NCBI GenBank assembly: GCA_028280715.1
Contig: JANQLG010000026.1
Coordinates: 1-64,000 of the forward strand
Origin: Spongiibacteraceae bacterium
GTDB taxonomy: Bacteria > Pseudomonadota > Gammaproteobacteria > Pseudomonadales > Dasaniaceae
Reading direction: 5' to 3'
DNA: 64,000 nt
Part shown: piece by piece, positions 61,645-64,000 of the stretch
Layout: each line of letters opens with the position of its first letter
Position numbering within the stretch: position 1 is the first letter of the stretch
The notes under the pieces: generated by a model
Databases searched by the model: none
What the model was told of the DNA's origin: nothing
The model's input: only the letters and a program-made list of their open reading frames with translations
Made by a program: the position numbers and the translations under genes

Positions 61645-63642
61645 ATGCGCTATCTTCTGGGCGTCGATACCGGCGGCACATTTACTGATTTTGTGCTGCT
61701 GGAAAACGCTCAAGAGCAGAACAACCCCAGCATTCGTATCCATAAATGCTTGTCCACACCCGCAGCCCCCGAGCAAGCCATTCTCGAAGGCATTGACCAG
61801 CTGGGATTAACAACTGCGGCCAAGCAGGGTGAAGTGGTGATCATTCACGGCTCCACCGTAGCAACCAATGCGGCGCTGGAAGGCAAAGGTGTAAAAACTG
61901 TTTTCATCACCAATCGCGGTTTTAAAGATATGCTGACCATCGGCCGCCAGACCCGACGTGAACTCTACAATCTGCAGCCAGAGGTTATTCCTCCTCCCGT
62001 TCCCGCAGAACTCTGCCTCGAAACCGGTGGCCGCCTGAGTGCCGAGGGCGAGTGGCTGGAGCCACTCACTGAACAGGATATCGAGCACCTCAAAGCGGCT
62101 ATCGAAAAGTTACAACCGGATGCCGTGGCCATCAACCTATTATTTTCCTTCCTGGACAGCAGCGCTGAGCGCGCCATTGAACAGGCCATGCCAGAGTCAC
62201 TGTTTGTCTCGCGCTCTTCCTATGTCTTGCCAGAATATAAGGAGTACGAGCGCGGCATAGCTACATGGCTCAATGCCTGGCTGGGGCCTTTGGTAGAAAA
62301 CTATCTGCAGAATCTGGCCAAAGCCCTGGCACCCAGCCCAGTAGCGGTAATGCAATCCTCGGGCGGTACCATCGATGCCCATCAAGCCTCACGTCGAGCA
62401 GTCAATATGCTGCTCTCAGGGCCAGCGGGCGGGCTCGCCGCCTCCAAATATATTAGCAACCTGATTGATAGCAAGCAGTTACTTACCTTTGATATGGGCG
62501 GCACGTCAACGGATGTTGCGCTGATTGCTGGCGGCATCAAACTCACTAATGAAGGTCATATCGGCCACTATCCGGTAGCAGTACCGATGGTGGATATGCA
62601 CACCATTGGCGCTGGCGGAGGCTCTATCGCCTATATCGATCAGGGCGGTCTGTTACAAGTGGGACCAGAATCCGCCGGTGCTGATCCAGGACCTGCCTGC
62701 TATGGTCGCGGCGGTACTCGCCCCACGGTGACTGACGCCAATGCAGTATTGGGCCGGCTGCGTCCCGATGCCTTTCTCGGCGGTAATATGAGCCTCGATA
62801 TTGCAGCCGCTCGCAGCGCCGTTGCTACAATTGCCGAACCCTTGGGGATGACTATCGAAGCTGCCGCTGAGGGCATCCTGGCTATCGCCAACGAACATAT
62901 GACGCGCGCCCTGCGAGTGATATCGGTGCAACGTGGTCACGATCCGAAAAATTTCCATCTGTGCTGTTTTGGTGGTGCCGGTGGCCTCCATGTCTGCGCT
63001 CTTGCTGACAACCTGCAGATGGATAAAGCCGTCGTGCCTATTTATGGTGGCGTGTTGTCGGCACTCGGTATGCTGGTCGCCCCGCGGGAAAGACAATTAT
63101 CACGCAGTCAGCCAGGCCTATTGGATGACACTGAAGATCAACTCATACAGCAGCGATTGGATGTGTTAATTGGCAACGGCCAACAGGAATTGCTGCAGGA
63201 AGGTGTAGAGCAAAAGGATATAAATACCAGTTGCAGTCTAGATCTACGCTATCGCGGCCAGTCCTATACCCTGAATATTCCCTGGACCGATAGGCAAGCA
63301 GCCATCAACGCCTTTCACCTCGCCCACGAGCAGCGCTTTGGCCATCGACTGGATATACCGGTGGAATTAGTGAATCTCAGAGTAAGCTTAAAAGCCTACA
63401 CCACCACTATTCATTTACCATACATGCCGGAGAATCACTCACCGCCTAAACCGATTTACACCACCGACTTAACCGGCTTTGCCAACCCGGTAGCCGTTTA
63501 TCAGCGTGAACAATTAGTGGCAGGGATCAAACTCACTGGGCCAGCGTTAATCACCGAACAGGTTTCGACAACACTGGTAGCAGAGGGTTGGGAGGCAATG
63601 CCAGATCAGTTCGGGAACTTACTCCTTCAGAAAATCTCTTGA
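61645..63642 (+). CDS. Hydantoinase/oxoprolinase A-subunit-like protein (HyuA), without HyuB
   Basis: 665 residues, acetate/sugar-kinase-like fold. LLGVDTGGTFTDFVLLE (4-20, phosphate loop), HGSTVATNAALEGKGVKTVF, TNRGFKDMLTIGRQTRRELY, TFDMGGTSTDVALIAGG (near 283), TIGAGGGSIAYIDQGGLLQV, FGGAGGLHVCALAD are the expected ATPase segments of the N-methylhydantoinase A/5-oxoprolinase family. Usually paired with HyuB; here cyaA follows instead. ATG 61645, 5 bases after argH, so co-transcription is likely. Substrate unknown; 5-oxoproline or another cyclic amide is plausible. Confidence 0.88.
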   Translation: MRYLLGVDTGGTFTDFVLLENAQEQNNPSIRIHKCLSTPAAPEQAILEGIDQLGLTTAAKQGEVVIIHGSTVATNAALEGKGVKTVFITNRGFKDMLTIGRQTRRELYNLQPEVIPPPVPAELCLETGGRLSAEGEWLEPLTEQDIEHLKAAIEKLQPDAVAINLLFSFLDSSAERAIEQAMPESLFVSRSSYVLPEYKEYERGIATWLNAWLGPLVENYLQNLAKALAPSPVAVMQSSGGTIDAHQASRRAVNMLLSGPAGGLAASKYISNLIDSKQLLTFDMGGTSTDVALIAGGIKLTNEGHIGHYPVAVPMVDMHTIGAGGGSIAYIDQGGLLQVGPESAGADPGPACYGRGGTRPTVTDANAVLGRLRPDAFLGGNMSLDIAAARSAVATIAEPLGMTIEAAAEGILAIANEHMTRALRVISVQRGHDPKNFHLCCFGGAGGLHVCALADNLQMDKAVVPIYGGVLSALGMLVAPRERQLSRSQPGLLDDTEDQLIQQRLDVLIGNGQQELLQEGVEQKDINTSCSLDLRYRGQSYTLNIPWTDRQAAINAFHLAHEQRFGHRLDIPVELVNLRVSLKAYTTTIHLPYMPENHSPPKPIYTTDLTGFANPVAVYQREQLVAGIKLTGPALITEQVSTTLVAEGWEAMPDQFGNLLLQKIS

Positions 63643-63733
63643 GCAACCGCTAACAGCTTTTTGCGCACTACTTCTCAATCATCGATCACTGATTAGGGTT
63701 CCATAGTCAGTATTGCCGCCTATACTGAACAGT

Positions 63734-64000
63734 ATGTCTTCATCGGATTCCCCCTCTTCACACCCCATTGATTCTTCGATTAATCAAGGTATTGATCGCA
63801 AGACACTGTCGGTCACCAAACAGCGCTTTCTACAGGTTAACAATGCACGCCTGGCTCGGACGAAATCGGCACTGGGCGCCAGACAGCAAATCTTTTTAGA
63901 ACTGTTGCCGATGCTGTTTCATGTGAACCATCCAATGATGCCGGGCTATGTTTCCCATCAAACTCCCTGTGGTGTTGCCGATTACACCCCGACCAAGCTC
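63734..64000 (+). CDS. cyaA: Class I adenylate cyclase, N-terminal part (runs off window)
   Basis: Makes cAMP from ATP. From ATG 63734 the frame is open to the window end (89 codons). After a Ser-rich, divergent N-terminus (MSSSDSPSSHPIDSSINQG), the family start RKTLSVTKQRFLQVNNARLA continues with FLELLPMLFHVNHPMMPGYV, matching the beginning of proteobacterial CyaA. Shine-Dalgarno is weak. Its place beside argH agrees with the gene order in Pseudomonas. Confidence 0.88.
   Translation, partial: MSSSDSPSSHPIDSSINQGIDRKTLSVTKQRFLQVNNARLARTKSALGARQQIFLELLPMLFHVNHPMMPGYVSHQTPCGVADYTPTKL

Noticed and set aside
1-64000. tRNA, rRNA, CRISPR arrays, insertion sequences, prophage or toxin-antitoxin genes
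   Set aside because: No cloverleaf, spaced repeat array, transposase motif, integrase or defence-system protein was recognised anywhere in the window.

Overview
The window is a continuous stretch of a gammaproteobacterial chromosome. Two flanking blocks have the gene order known from Pseudomonas and its relatives: glnE-ilvE beside LPS-core genes, and cyaA-argH-algZ-algR-hemC-hemD-hemX-hemY. Base composition is moderate rather than GC-rich, so a marine Pseudomonadales/Cellvibrionales-type bacterium is more likely than Pseudomonas itself. That placement is an inference from gene order and protein families; no rRNA or tRNA gene is present.

Layout. (1) 1-3.3 kb: the 3' end of tuf with its terminator, waaA (Kdo transferase) and a Met/His-rich outer-membrane protein. 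(2) 3.4-7.2 kb: a small glycan-modification group with two SAM methyltransferases, an alpha/alpha-toroid protein carrying DGSxxW repeats, and a GT4 glycosyltransferase. (3) 7.4-31.7 kb: a Wzx/Wzy-type O-antigen locus that is visibly AT-richer than its flanks. wbpM lies at one end on the + strand; the rest is a long minus-strand run beginning at wzz. It encodes routes to UDP-GalNAcA (wbpP, wbpO), UDP-L-FucNAc (fnlA, fnlB, fnlC) and a CDP-6-deoxyhexose (rfbF, rfbG, an RmlC-like cupin and a DegT aminotransferase). It also has a WbpL/WecA-type initiating transferase, several glycosyltransferases, O- or N-acyltransferases, a flippase and a polymerase. (4) 32-44 kb: msbA, an O-antigen ligase and LPS-core genes (GT2, GT4, GT25, CgeB-like, ELM1-like, a YrbL-like kinase, an LpxL-type acyltransferase), ending at ilvE. 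(5) 44-53 kb: glnE, an orphan PilB/GspE-like ATPase, argE, argA and an orphan PhnD-like binding protein. (6) 53.6-64 kb: hemY, hemX, hemD, hemC, algR, algZ, argH, a hydantoinase-A-like gene and the start of cyaA.

How it works together. Regions 1, 3 and 4 form a near-complete LPS assembly line. WaaA adds Kdo, the LpxL-type enzyme acylates lipid A, core transferases extend it, and MsbA flips it. WbpL-like, Wzx, Wzy and Wzz build the O chain and the WaaL-like ligase attaches it. No heptosyltransferase (WaaC/WaaF) is visible, and a YrbL-family kinase sits where Pseudomonas carries its core kinases.

Less ordinary points: a decayed dehydratase fragment between wzz and wbpO, two or three unannotated small ORFs (one with a very strong Shine-Dalgarno), a 17-bp palindrome in the 3.3-kb divergent promoter region, and a CDP-sugar set whose aminotransferase keeps the PLP lysine.
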